From contig OX467086.1 of NCBI GenBank assembly GCA_950106755.1, forward strand, positions 20,974,001 through 21,038,000: a DNA stretch of 64,000 nucleotides, in the 5' to 3' direction. A model generated the notes under the pieces. That model saw nothing but the letters and a program-made list of their open reading frames with translations. It ran no database searches and was not told the DNA's origin. Each line of letters opens with the position of its first letter. Position 1 is the first letter of the stretch. Made by a program: the position numbers and the translations under genes. This DNA comes from Climacium dendroides. Its lineage: Eukaryota > Streptophyta > Bryopsida > Hypnales > Climaciaceae. Of this stretch, positions 50,279 through 60,470 are shown piece after piece.

Positions 50279-52590
50279 TTCAACCCCTAGATGACGAAAT
50301 TGCGTTTTTTTAACAACATAGCGATTTTGGTTAGTTCACTACAAATGAAATTTTTATTTTTTTCTTTAAAAATTTCACACAATAGGTGCCCAAAGAGTAG
50401 TTAAAAGGCCCAATAATTTTCATAACTTTTGAGAACATGATTTTGAAGTTATTGCATACTATGTATTTATCTTTGAAATCCGGTCAGCTTGAACTGCCCT
50501 GAAAAAATTACTTTCTTAAGAAATAAAATATCGAAGTTGGTATTCTAGATTTATATATATTTAGAAAGCTCGAAATCATTCCAGTTCAATCAAAAAGTCA
50601 AAAGTCATGAGCAATTTCAGTTAGCGGGCAGTCATAGATTTTCAATTCTAAAATAAACTTTGAAATCCTTAATTGAAGTCAATTTTCAATATTCAAACAA
50701 ATAAATAAAAATAGTGGGTGTAGATTGTTTATTAAAACATTACTACCATTTTGAGATTGGTGCTTTTTAATACCTTACAAAAACTCTCAACAATTTAGTG
50801 TTTTCAATCATTTTCTACCTCTCTCTACCTACTATTGTTTTCCTATATGTTATACAATTCCAAATGATTTGCATTTTTTAAGCACATATCCAATTTCCCT
50901 TAAAGAGTCAATCCAAAAATTAACGACCATTTTAGAGTTTTTTTCATAAAAATGTGAGTATGTGAAGTGCCACTACCCGTTTTTTCGTAGGGATAAAAAA
51001 TAGGATTTTATCAATTCAAATGGTAATATCTTGCAACGTACGCAGTGGAAATTTCTGAAATTTTGTCAGCACCTTTTCAAACAAGTGTACTATGAGACCC
51101 TATGGTTACATGTATCTAATAATGTTTTTTCCCTAAAATTTGGTATTTGTACTAAAAAAGGCAGTTCTAAAGTAGTTTTTGTGAAAACTTAGTCAAAAAC
51201 CTTTAGGAATTATAGGTATCTTCCCACTTAATATTACAGGTGTGGTGAGATTTTTGAGAACAAATGGAAACATACCTTTGAAGCAACTACACATTCAAGA
51301 ACAACACTTTTGAGTTTTGTGACAAAGTGGAAATGGGCCTTCAGAGTTTTCAAAGCAAATTTGGACATACTAAGTTAATTATAGTAGGCTTTGCTTTTCT
51401 AGGGCCCATCCGTCATTGAACAGATTGAATGGAAAGTCTGATAAAGGAGATGACCCATGTTCAATAAACTTGTTATTTGGGTACATTAGGCTACTGAATT
51501 TATGATCTACTATAGCTTAGGGGACACCTTATATTTATTATGAACAACAAAAATGTCCAAATGACTGCTTGCACAAAAAATGTTCAAATCTATTTCATTT
51601 TTTGTACAAGTACCAAATTTTTGAAAAAAATTATTTCTGGATACATGCAACCATAGGCTCTTGTAGCAAAGTTGTTTGAAAAGACTTTGAAAAAATTTCC
51701 AAAAAACCCACCGTGTGGATTGGAAGGTATTAGTATTTTAGTTGAACTTGCATAATTCTTTTTAAAAAAAATCAAGCAACTACATTTCTAAAGGTCAAAT
51801 CTATATGAAAAAATGGCCAGAATGGTTGTTCTTTTTGTATTATGTATAAAATAAAATTTGGATACATACTTGAAAATTTCAAAAGCATTTGGAATTGTAC
51901 AACATATAGAAAAAATATATAAAAAGTAGAAAGAATTAAGCTATGATGCAAAATACTAAATTATTAAGAATTTATTTATGAAATTGTAAAATGCCAATTC
52001 CAATGGTTGTAATGTTGCAATAAGCAACCTACATTCTATGATTTTGTTCATATCCAAAAATATTGAAAATTGAGATGAATAAAGGACTTCAAAATTTAGG
52101 TTAGAGTAGATGATTCTTAATTGCCCGCAAACTAAAATTGCTCATAGCTTTATTTTCATTGATCAAAATGGAAGGACTCAAAGCTATAAGTTTTTGCTAT
52201 ATATTGAACTATACATAAATCATAAAAATAAATTTCTTAAAGTTTCATGAGTTGATAAACAAACAACATAATTCATTTGTTTCTAAAAGTTGGTATTGTT
52301 ATCTATTTTTAAAAAAGTACTACTAAGGAGATAAATCGGTTTATCTTTGAGTCAAAAAAAATATTGAGACTGCGAAAAGTCTCAATATAACAAAAATGGC
52401 CTTATATTGCTTCAAAACTTTTCACTTGCATAGTCCAATGCTAAGAATTTAACACTCAAAAACAACAATTCTCGTCTACACCTTGAGAAAAAAAATTGGG
52501 CCCAAATAGGTCAAATCTTTGCTAGATCACACATACCTACCTAAGAAAATTATGTTGCCAAAAACACAAGGCTGGTCCTTTAGGGGTTAA
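50279..52590. mobile_element. Possible 2.3 kb TTAA-type element with internal inverted repeat
   Basis: The right end, read inverted, is TTAACCCCTAAAGGACCAGC (52590 inward). The left end, TTCAACCCCTAGATGACG, is a similar but imperfect match. Inside, about 50500-51200 and 51600-52260 are inverted diverged copies of the dispersed repeat family (also at 6.9 and 40.85 kb). No transposase frame is present. Borders are uncertain. Confidence 0.45.
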
Positions 52591-53540
52591 CCCTTGAAGA
52601 ACCGAGGTAATTTTCCTGTCAGAAAACAATCAAAACTGTCATCTCTATTACATAGAGTAAATAACTCTGAAAATTATTTTTTTGGCATATCTAATCATAG
52701 GATCTTATAATATACTACTATAACAATGTGTGGAAGAAATTTCAAAAACTTTAACCGCATATTTTGTAAGATATTTGCATTAAAAGTGAAGAAAACAAAT
52801 TGTGTTGCTCCTAGTTCGACTACAAATTATTGGCTTTAAATCTTTTTAACTTAAAATTTTGCAATTTTGATTTTTATTCCATTGCTTGATATGTTGAAGA
52901 ATGAAGTTGAGAATGTACAAAAAAAAATTCACCAAAAAAAAATCATTTTCACTCATTAAAAAATTGCTAAATATACGTAGGTTCAAGATTAACGAAAAAA
53001 CCAAGTTCTTCATAACTTTAAGGTGGAATAAGATAGCAATAATCACAATGGTGAGATTATTCTAGCATGAAAATCGTACCCTATCTAAAAGTGTTTTTTG
53101 AAAAATTCCAAAAAATTGCATCAAGAAATGAATCCTACAAGTTATGTTTTCAAAAAGATGCTTATATTGTCCGAATAACTAAGATTGGCCATAACTCTTT
53201 CATTACTAGTCCAAATTGGTTGAATCAAGGCTTTACACATAAACAAAAATATGGTGTTTTTGAAGAATTTTTTTTAAAAGAAAAAATAGATTTTTTTCTT
53301 AAAATTGTTTTAAAAAGAAATTATATTTTTTTTTGTGCCCCACTTATCTCTATTTTTTTTCATTGTCCCATAACTTTTGCTCTTGGGCACCAATTGAAAT
53401 AAAAAATTATATATACATGAAGCTCTTGCAAAGGTACATAAGCTCAAAAAAAAAAAATTTAATTCTTCAAGTTGAGACCTAAGGAATCTACATAGACCTA
53501 AATTGTCCCTTGAGGGGACAAATGGTCCTTTAGGGGTTAA
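52587..53540. mobile_element. TTAA-flanked element, copy 5 (954 bp)
   Basis: It starts TTAACCCTTGAAGAACCG and ends, inverted, TTAACCCCTAAAGGACC. It abuts the previous element and shares the TTAA at 52587-52590. The interior is AT-rich with an open frame (53067-53402) that I do not recognise. Confidence 0.5.
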
Positions 53541-54176
53541 ATACCATTTGTATTTGTTGATTTTCCATTGTATCAACAATGTGAACTTGCAAATAGTATA
53601 AATTGTGAAGAGGTCATCGATTTTAGAGTCATGTGCTATTTTAATTTTAAAATTCATAACTAATTTCTTAAAGCTTAGAAATTATGAAACAACTTGGGTA
53701 ATCCATATCGGTTCCTCTGTTCTTTTAAGATTTAGAGTTATATGTCCTTTCAACTTTAAAATTCATAACTAGTTTTGTAAGCTCCAAAAATTATGAAACG
53801 ACTTGAATTAGATGTCGGTTCCTTTTATCTTTGAAGGTTAGAGTCCTATACTTTTTCAACATAAAAATTAATAACTAATCTTTTAAAGCTCAATAATTAT
53901 AAAATGAATTGGGTTTAAATCTTTTTTTAAATTGTTGGAAAATCACTTTTTCCAAAAAAATTCAAACGACAAGGAAAATTTACTCAAAAATATTTCAAGA
54001 AATTTTACATCCTTAGATTTAAGTTTCAATCTTCTAACTTATATAAGCATTTCTAAATCACCTTGAACAGATTTCACAAGGATTTGAGTGGCCGGGTGTC
54101 CCTTATCAAAGAAAGGCCCGCGACGTGGTCCATTTGAAAGAGTCCACTTGTCCACCTTCTCGGCCAGCCCTACAAC
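53541..54176. other. AT-rich spacer upstream of the zinc-ribbon gene
   Basis: The stretch 53600-53920 contains three diverged units of about 110 bp, each with AAAATTCATAACTA and AAGCTC..AATTATGAAA-type motifs, so it is a degenerate tandem repeat. No gene is seen. Confidence 0.45.
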
Positions 54177-54309
54177 CGCTCATTCTTCCCACCGCTTGAA
54201 CATGTTGCGTCTCTGCTTCCCCGCTCATTCTTCCCACTGCTTGAACACGTTGCGTCTCTGCTTCCGCTCATTCTTCCCACTGCTTGAACACGCTGCGTCT
54301 CTGCTTCCC
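54177..54309. repeat. GC-rich tandem repeat, 3 units of 43-45 bp
   Basis: The unit begins CGCTCATTCTTCCCACTGCT and ends GCGTCTCTGCTTCCC. Units start at 54177, 54222 and 54265. It lies some 0.5 kb upstream of the zinc-ribbon frame in a GC-rich patch that may be its promoter or 5' leader. Confidence 0.85.
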
Positions 54310-54808
54310 CATCGCTACCAAACTTGTTTTTGTGAGTACAGCGCCGCACTTCCAGAGCTTCCGTGAGCTAACAAGCAAACCTATGTTTCCACACAATTCC
54401 TCCCGCTTTGCAACCAGCACCCCCGGCTCACGCTATTTGAATCTCTGCTCTCTCTACGTTGTAGTGAATTGAACAATCTTGATTGAGCTCGTGGCAGATT
54501 CTCATCAACCTTGCAGACAAAAAAGAGGTTCGCATATTGACAATTTACTTTATTTTATGCCCATTTGATTTATTCTTTTTTCTGTGTATAATTGTGCGGT
54601 TTCATGGTTTCCCGATTTGTCAGATTCGGTTGGTCTTTTAAGATTCTGCTATAGCTTCTCGGTAGTGTACAACAATAACCCTATTTTGAATTAAAGTACA
54701 GTGAGTCTTGCGAGGAACTATTGAGCTTTGAAGAGTATGGTTCCTCTAAATTATGTTTTTAATTTGAGTTGTGGTTATGTCAGAGTCTCTAGCTGTTTTA
54801 TTTCTATT

Positions 54809-55522
54809 ATGACGGGATTTTGTGACAATTGTGGAGAAAGTTTTCCCAAGGCCACTTCAAATTTCTGCTCTAGTTGCGGGCAAAAGAGGATTTTTGAGAG
54901 CACAAATGTTTCTATTGGCGAAGTTGCCACTGTTGTAGTAAATGAAATTGTAGAGCAAAACAATGTGCCAGATTGTGGAGATTTGGGAGGCATAACATTG
55001 TATGATAGAGTCTACGGGATTAAACCCCAAGGTATTGCAAAGGATGTTTTGTGGGGCAAACAATTTTTGAAAAGTAAGAGAGAATATAAAAGACAACATA
55101 AAAAATTACAAATTTTTTTTTGCATTATTCGAGAGTGGTTCTTACCTGGTACAAGTGAATTTGTAGAGAAGTGCTTGAATTCTTCATCTCTTCGTTGGGA
55201 CAAGTCTTTAAAGAAACAACTTACTATATATTGTAATGAAAAACGAAAATCAGGTCCTAAGAAAGATCTAATTGCAACATTAGAATTTCCTAAAGAAGGG
55301 ACAAGTTTGAGGTGGAAAACTTGTGACATTGTAAGGCATTTTTCAACCATAAAAAAATATAGGAAAAGTGCTAAATGCAAAAAAAAACAAATTTTAGAGG
55401 GTCCAACAAATTTGGAAACTACGGAGATAGAAGTAGCTTGCCCCATTGTTACAAGCCTCAATCATCAGAGAGTTCGAAGACCTTCTCGAAAAGTTCTAGA
55501 ACAAGCTACAGGGCCAAACTAG
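54809..55522 (+). CDS. Zinc-ribbon protein of unknown function, inside the transposon
   Basis: This is an uninterrupted frame of 237 residues from the ATG at 54809; an in-frame ATG at 54737 is possible, but I prefer the ATG next to the motif. The N-terminus MTGFCDNCGESFPKATSNFC, then SSCG, is a CxxC...CxxC zinc ribbon. The middle is basic and rich in Lys (KSKREYKRQHKKLQ), with aromatic stretches such as CIIREWFLPG. The C-terminus is basic (RRPSRKVLEQATGPN). It looks like a nucleic-acid-binding protein. I recognise no family beyond the ribbon. It lies on the same strand as the transposase, 7 kb downstream, and unlike that gene has no stops. It could be a TnpA-like accessory protein or a captured host gene. 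Confidence 0.55.
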   Translation: MTGFCDNCGESFPKATSNFCSSCGQKRIFESTNVSIGEVATVVVNEIVEQNNVPDCGDLGGITLYDRVYGIKPQGIAKDVLWGKQFLKSKREYKRQHKKLQIFFCIIREWFLPGTSEFVEKCLNSSSLRWDKSLKKQLTIYCNEKRKSGPKKDLIATLEFPKEGTSLRWKTCDIVRHFSTIKKYRKSAKCKKKQILEGPTNLETTEIEVACPIVTSLNHQRVRRPSRKVLEQATGPN

Positions 55523-56885
55523 AACCCTTTTCATTCTCTTAAGATCACCTCCGTTCCTACGCTCCATGGTAAGCTTATCGGATCCTATGTTCTAATTTTT
55601 TTTCCTTTAGTTATGTTTTCTTGTGCATTATTGATTGTGTCTCTATATGGCTGGACTGAACACATGGTTGTTTTGTCATTGGTGGTGGAGTGTAGAACTT
55701 TTGGAGTTTTTACAGGCTAGTGGTTAATAGCCATCATATTAGTGACTGCAATGCTTATGCAAGTGACTCAGAACAATGGTGATCTATGAATCATTTATTG
55801 GGTCGATTACATTGATGATGTTTTGCATTCAACGTTGTTTTATTTTGTAAGGCACTTTTTTGAATCATGTACTGAATTCCAGAATGTATTGGAACTTAGA
55901 CTAGGTTTTTCCTTAATTAATACAATATTTTGACATTTCAATTCACTAATAGACGTACCTTGTTGCCAGTGAGAATTCCAGTGCTCACTAACAAAGATTA
56001 TGCAGGGGAAGAATGAACGGAAACTTGTGGTAGTAGCGGATAAGTCTTGCTTAGGCAGCTTGCGTTCCTCCCATGCTATTCGTCGCGCTTCTACCTTCTA
56101 GTTCAATAGTTCATTAGGCCTGTCAGACATTCCCAAGAGGTTTGTATTTCTTCATATTCTAATTGAGGTGTATGTTATATTTTTAGCATTTTCTCTTGGC
56201 CTTCTATGATATGAATAGTTTCTAATTGTTGTGTTTTTTAGTCCATCAAATATTCCCAAGAGGTTTGTATTTCTTCATGTTCTAACCGATGTGTATGTTT
56301 AAATTTTAGCATTTTTCTTTGGCCTCCTATAACATGAATGGTTTTTTATTGTTGTATTTTCTAGTCCATCATTAATCCTATCTACAAACTAAAATGACTG
56401 CATGGACTTCTATCACATGAAATTGTTTACATTCGGTGGACGTTACAGTACGACGTTCTGTGCACCGAATGGCGGTGGTAAACATATAAAAAATTCCGTT
56501 GCTGATCCCCACTTTCGAGTGGAAAGTGTAAACAATGCTCCCAACTGTGGATTGATCTGAAACCTGTGATTGTAGGTTGTTAGTCCCGGTTTGAAATTGA
56601 GCTTCTGTCAAGACTTGGATTGATCTGTAAACCTGTGATTGCAACTTAGTGAGCAGGGAGGGCTATACGAAGCCCCAGTCGTTGGCCAGGAGGTCCCAGC
56701 TATGGAGATGCATCCGCAAGTTAGTGTAGATTGCTCAAGAATTTGACAGTCTTCATCCATAAGTTCCAATGAATTTTTTTTTCTTATAGAATAGCAATGA
56801 AAATGTTGAATTTAGCAAATATGAACTCCCATTTTGAATAAAGCTCACAAAAGCAATGTTTACCATCATCCATTGTTGTTATTAT
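55523..56885. other. 3' region of the zinc-ribbon unit
   Basis: No second protein is recognised. A block of about 115 bp with CATTCCCAAGAGGTTTGTATTTC occurs twice in tandem (about 56127-56240 and 56243-56360). The remainder is AT-rich. Confidence 0.5.
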
Positions 56886-57150
56886 GATTCATCCAAAATT
56901 GTGTTTTTTATTCATCCAATAGTGTGTTTTTCATTCGTCCAAAAGTGTGGTTTTCATTCATCCAAAAGTTTGATTTTCATTCATCCAAAAGTTTGATTTT
57001 CATTCATCTAAAATTGTGGTTTTCAATCATCCAAAATTGTGGTTTTCATTCATCCAAAAGTATGGTTTTCATTCATCCAAATGTATGGTTTTCATTCATC
57101 AAAAGTACACTTTTCATTCATCCAATTACATGAATTTCGTTCATCCATAA
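56886..57150. repeat. Subterminal tandem array, about 12 x 23 bp
   Basis: The unit is close to TTCATCCAAAAGTGTGGTTT, repeated about 12 times with single-base changes, ending some 220 bp inside the right end of the large transposon. Such subterminal repeats are where CACTA-type accessory proteins bind in well-studied elements. The open frame 56924-57133 is only the repeat read in one frame. Confidence 0.8.
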
Positions 57151-57340
57151 TTCAATAAATCATCCATAGTGCCAACTTTCATCTACTACAAACTCTGCCC
57201 AAACCTACGAAAAAAGTTGAAGTATTCGAGGAAGAAAGTCATGAAATACCCCGTGAGTGCCACTTTCCTCTGTGAGTATTCTACTTTCTCCTTGTTCATT
57301 ATTTTCCATTGGTAATCATGGAAAAATCGGATAGTTTCTT

Positions 57341-57369
57341 CCACGGAAGATCCATATGAGCTCCCTGTG
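57341..57369 (-). repeat. Right terminal inverted repeat
   Basis: Read inward on the minus strand it is CACAGGGAGCTCATATGGAT then CTTCCGTGG, matching the left end with one missing base. Inside it, CTCACAGAGGAAAGTGG and CTCACGGGG repeat the subterminal motif. Confidence 0.85.
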
Positions 57370-57372
57370 AGG

Positions 57373-57448
57373 GGACTGTCGGTACCTGCGCAATTTTGAC
57401 GGCGTCGAGAAGCGGCGTCGAGGACAGTAACAGTGGGGCGATAAAAAA
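57373..57448 (-). pseudogene. Exon 1 fragment of gene copy A at the duplication joint
   Basis: The last 19 codons of exon 1 (57442-57386, starting IAPLLLSSTPLL) with the splice donor CAG|GTACCG match copy B at 59851-59795. The exon breaks off at 57442 and is joined to the 3' flank of copy B. This is the tandem-duplication joint, and the transposon lies 12 bases beyond the donor. Confidence 0.85.
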
Positions 57449-59777
57449 TAAACCACTTTATTTTTTTATTAATATTTTTTTATAAATAAGTAACAACACC
57501 AACTTTTAGAATTTCATTTTAGAATCATTATTTGAGCATTATTTATTCTTAAATTTTTAACTGAATGAGGGTAAGAACTTGTCCCAAATGCAGGTCCCGA
57601 CTGAAGACTTTGTCGGCCTCACACATCAAAATACAGCTCTATCCAAAAGAACTCGTCTGGAGGTAGCCCGGGTGGCCGGGCGATACTCCAGTGGCAATGA
57701 CGAATGCTCATCCCTCATCCCTGCATAGGTAATTGCATGGATGATGATCGCAGTGATAGCCCGATCGATAGGCCATAGGTGCTCTCAAAGTCAAGTAAAA
57801 ACAAAAGGAAACTACTGGCCTTGTACAGTACAAGTCTTGAACATGCATTGTTATTTTGTTCTAAACATTTTTTTATAAATAACATCAACTTTTATATCCT
57901 ACCTTGTCAAAGTGTATAGTTGACCAGAGGACCATCGCAAATAAACAGGCAATTTCAGGCAGTTCTTGTAGTCTGTACAACCCTTAATGGCTACTGTAGC
58001 AGAGAAACTCCATGACAAGACAAGTAACTCGTAAACATTAATAGCTTAGGAAACTGTCTCTGAATCACACACTAGCCGATTACTCTAAGTAGCTAGAAGT
58101 ACCCCAAACCACTCCAGCTTCATAGTATTACCCAACAGGAGCATCAAGATCAAAGCTTCCGCAAGCTGTTGAAGATCGATCAAGGTTCGCCGATCTAAGC
58201 CCAGCAACAACAGAACATTGTCAATGCGCATTCCATCACTCAATTCAACCAACCACACAAAAACCAGCAGCAACGTACAGAATTCAATCCTCATACTCAA
58301 CATTGAAGCACCTCCAGTCTCCAGATCGTCATACATTAGTAAGCAATCAGAAGAAACAGTTCCAGAGTCTTCCACTTACATAGGTAACCGAACCCTTCCC
58401 CTCCACAATCGGGTCATGCGAATGCTCCGTCGAATCAATCCGCTGGAACACCGGGATCCGTGCGCTCTCAGCAGCATCAAACCTCGCTTTGTATACGAAA
58501 TACATCACCACCGACACCGCTCCAAAGTACAGGCGAAACACCGAATCCAACCCCACCATGAGTACTCCGAGCACAATTTTCGCCCACACGGGAATCCCTC
58601 CCGTCATATTCCCAGGCGTCAGCACCGTCAACACCGCATATAGTACAATCCAAACAAGCCAGACACCGACAATCGTCCCCACTCTTCCGATTCTCGCCAA
58701 CTTCGTACTCCGTTTCAGCGCTTTTCTTCCGTAGTTTCCACGCTCCAGTACGGCAACGACTTCAGCCAGTGCGAAGACGATGGCGAGGTAAATGGTGCCA
58801 GAGAGGAAGAGAAAAAGAACGAAAAAAGTAAAGAATTTGATGGACTTGGGGTTCGACCAGTCAGCGGTGGTGAGGACGACTGCGAGGATGGCGGGGATGA
58901 GTGTGGAGAGGAAGTAAAGGAAGAGGACGGCCAGGACTGTCCAGAGTTTGGTTATGGACATGCGGAGAAAGGCGTGGGGGAGAAATCTAAAGACTGCGGG
59001 GACGGTGGAGCGGTCGTCTTCGGTGTCGGTGCGGGTGTAGAGGTTGGCTGTGATGTAGGAGACAGCGCCTGTGCCGAGAGTTCCCAGTACGTAAATCAAG
59101 AGGACCAGTGTCCATATGAAGATCTTATGGAATGACTGGTCGCCTGATGGGCTCGTAGCGGGGCTCGTTGTCTGCAGAACCGGGAGCCAAAGAGTGTCAG
59201 TTACAAATGAGAGGCCATGGAAAAAAAGTTCCCGAGCTCTTCAAGAACTGAAACATGGAAAAGTTCCCGGTCGAAGTCTTCAAGAAATTGAAGCACGGAA
59301 AAGTTCTCTAATTCTTCAAGAAATGATCTGAAACATGGAAAAGCTAGTTCCCGGTCTCTTCAAGAATTGAAGCATGGACAAAGTTCCTGAACTCTTCAGA
59401 AACTGAAGTCCTTGAACTCTTCAAGAATTGAAATATAGAAGAGTTCCCAAAGTCTTCACGAATTGAAGCATGGAAAAGTTTCTGAACACTTCAAGAACTG
59501 AAACACGGAATACTTTCCAAAATCTCGAATTGAAGCACGGAAATTTCCCGAACTCCGATCCTCAAGAATGGAAAAGTTTTCGAATTCAGGAACTCAAGCA
59601 TAAAAAAGTTCCTGAACTCTTGAATTGGAGCATTGATAGGTTCCCGAATCCTTGGAGCATGAAAAGGTTCTCGAATTCTTGAATATTAAGCTAGCATGGA
59701 TATGTTTCCGAACCAAATCTTGAACTTGGGGATAGAAAGTTCCCGAATTCTCTACTAATTTCGAAGTGGGAAGAGAA
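57449..59777. repeat. Duplicated segment, copy B
   Basis: This is the counterpart of 35302-37745. It has neither the 7 bp nor the 121 bp insertion nor the transposon, so it serves as the unbroken reference for all three. Confidence 0.9.
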
Positions 59778-59980
59778 AGGGGGACTGTCGGTACCTGCAC
59801 AGTGTTGACGGCGTTGAGAAGCGGCGTCGAGGACAGTAACAGTGGGGCGATCGATCTCGGAAGGTAGAAGACGAGGAAGAATGGCAGAAACAGACGGTAG
59901 TGCTTGTGCAGCAGTTTCGCTGATTCCTTCAAAATGGATCCCGTGCCCCATCTCTCCATCTCCTCCGGACACATCCCCAT
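58347..59980 (-). CDS. Multi-pass membrane protein of unknown function, intact copy B
   Basis: Two exons, 59980-59795 and 59171-58347, join in phase 0 to give 336 residues. The intron has CAG|GTACCG as donor and CTGCAG as acceptor. The N-terminus, MGMCPEEMERWGTGSILKES, resembles the start of plant membrane proteins of the At1g31130/At4g19950 type, as I remember them. About six hydrophobic segments are visible: one in exon 1 (LFLPFFLVFYL) and five in exon 2 (for example WTVLAVLFLYFLSTLIPAIL and GVWLVWIVLYAVLTVL). These proteins have no established biochemical role. The 616 bp intron is almost all minisatellite. The C-terminal end could change if a further splice at TAT|GTAAGTGG (about 58382) is used. 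Confidence 0.75.
59213..59760. repeat. Intron minisatellite, copy B
   Basis: Tandem units of roughly 32-40 bp with GGAAAAGTTCCCGAACTCTT cores fill the intron of the membrane-protein gene. The array is the same as in copy A but without the 121 bp insertion. Confidence 0.8.
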
Positions 59981-60470
59981 AGCTCAAAATAGATAGATCA
60001 GCTCTTCTGCAAGACGACTACACGATGAGCTTGATCGATGTGTGCGCGACGCCAACTTAATTGTGAAATGATCGAAGGATTTGGAACTTGGAAGAAAGAA
60101 ATACTCGGTGTTTTTTGTTATCGACAAACCTTGCTTGTGAGGACAGGGACTAGCCGACTAGAAATCGACATCGCAAGGATGTGAAAAATGTGTCCATCTT
60201 CCACAAGCGGGTGTATTTTTTGCAGTAAACTGCAAAAAGTCTTCAGGTTCAAACGTGTCAGTCTGTCAGAGTGGCTAAAATTCGCCACAAGAATAAAACA
60301 CTGATATTGAGTGCACGGAACTTGGAGAAGGTGGAAATCAGTGAACATTTGTTGACTAAGAGCATCGCCACCGCACACTGAACCTGCAGCGTAACCGGTA
60401 CTATAACGGGATTTAGGGCTCCACTGAGTGGCCGCCAAAGACTTTCAGCTTTTTTAGAGCAAACGCTACA
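59981..60470. promoter_or_regulatory. Upstream region of membrane-protein gene copy B
   Basis: The region should hold the promoter of the minus-strand gene. It is less AT-rich than the surroundings. Minus-strand open frames (60438-60118, 60494-60258) show no known motif. I see no certain TATA or initiator. Confidence 0.35.

Larger units (their letters stand above)
37746..57369. mobile_element. 19.6 kb CACTA/EnSpm-like transposon inserted in gene copy A
   Basis: The left end CACAGGGAGCTCATATGAGT at 37746 is matched by its inverted copy ending at 57369 (one base shorter: CATATGGATCTTCCGTG). Direct repeats AGG flank it (37743-37745, 57370-57372). Outside it, the two halves of the membrane-protein intron/exon join to give the sequence found uninterrupted in copy B at 59771-59795, apart from one G. 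A 3 bp duplication, CAC-ends and an internal Tnp2-like transposase fit CACTA elements. CTCACGGAGGAAA-type motifs recur near both ends in both orientations, as subterminal repeats do. It carries a dead transposase gene, a zinc-ribbon gene, repeat arrays and nested elements. The large size fits capture of other DNA. Confidence 0.85.

Noticed and set aside
54088..54366. 92-residue frame with repeated HSSH.LN.LRLCF units
   Set aside because: It comes from the 45 bp GC-rich tandem repeat and has no known domain.
56924..57133. Repetitive 69-residue frame
   Set aside because: It is the 23 bp tandem array read through; non-coding repeats explain it.
37746..57369. Helitron, LTR retrotransposon or virus-like giant element as explanation of the 19.6 kb insert
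   Set aside because: Inverted ends, a 3 bp duplication and a Tnp2-like transposase fit CACTA; I saw no reverse transcriptase, Rep/helicase or capsid motifs.
58085..58375. Minus-strand 96-residue hydrophobic frame, identical in both copies (also 35925-36215)
   Set aside because: It lies in the 3' region in another frame, after the exon 2 stop. Identity between the copies only reflects the recent duplication. A further splice into it cannot be excluded but has no family support.
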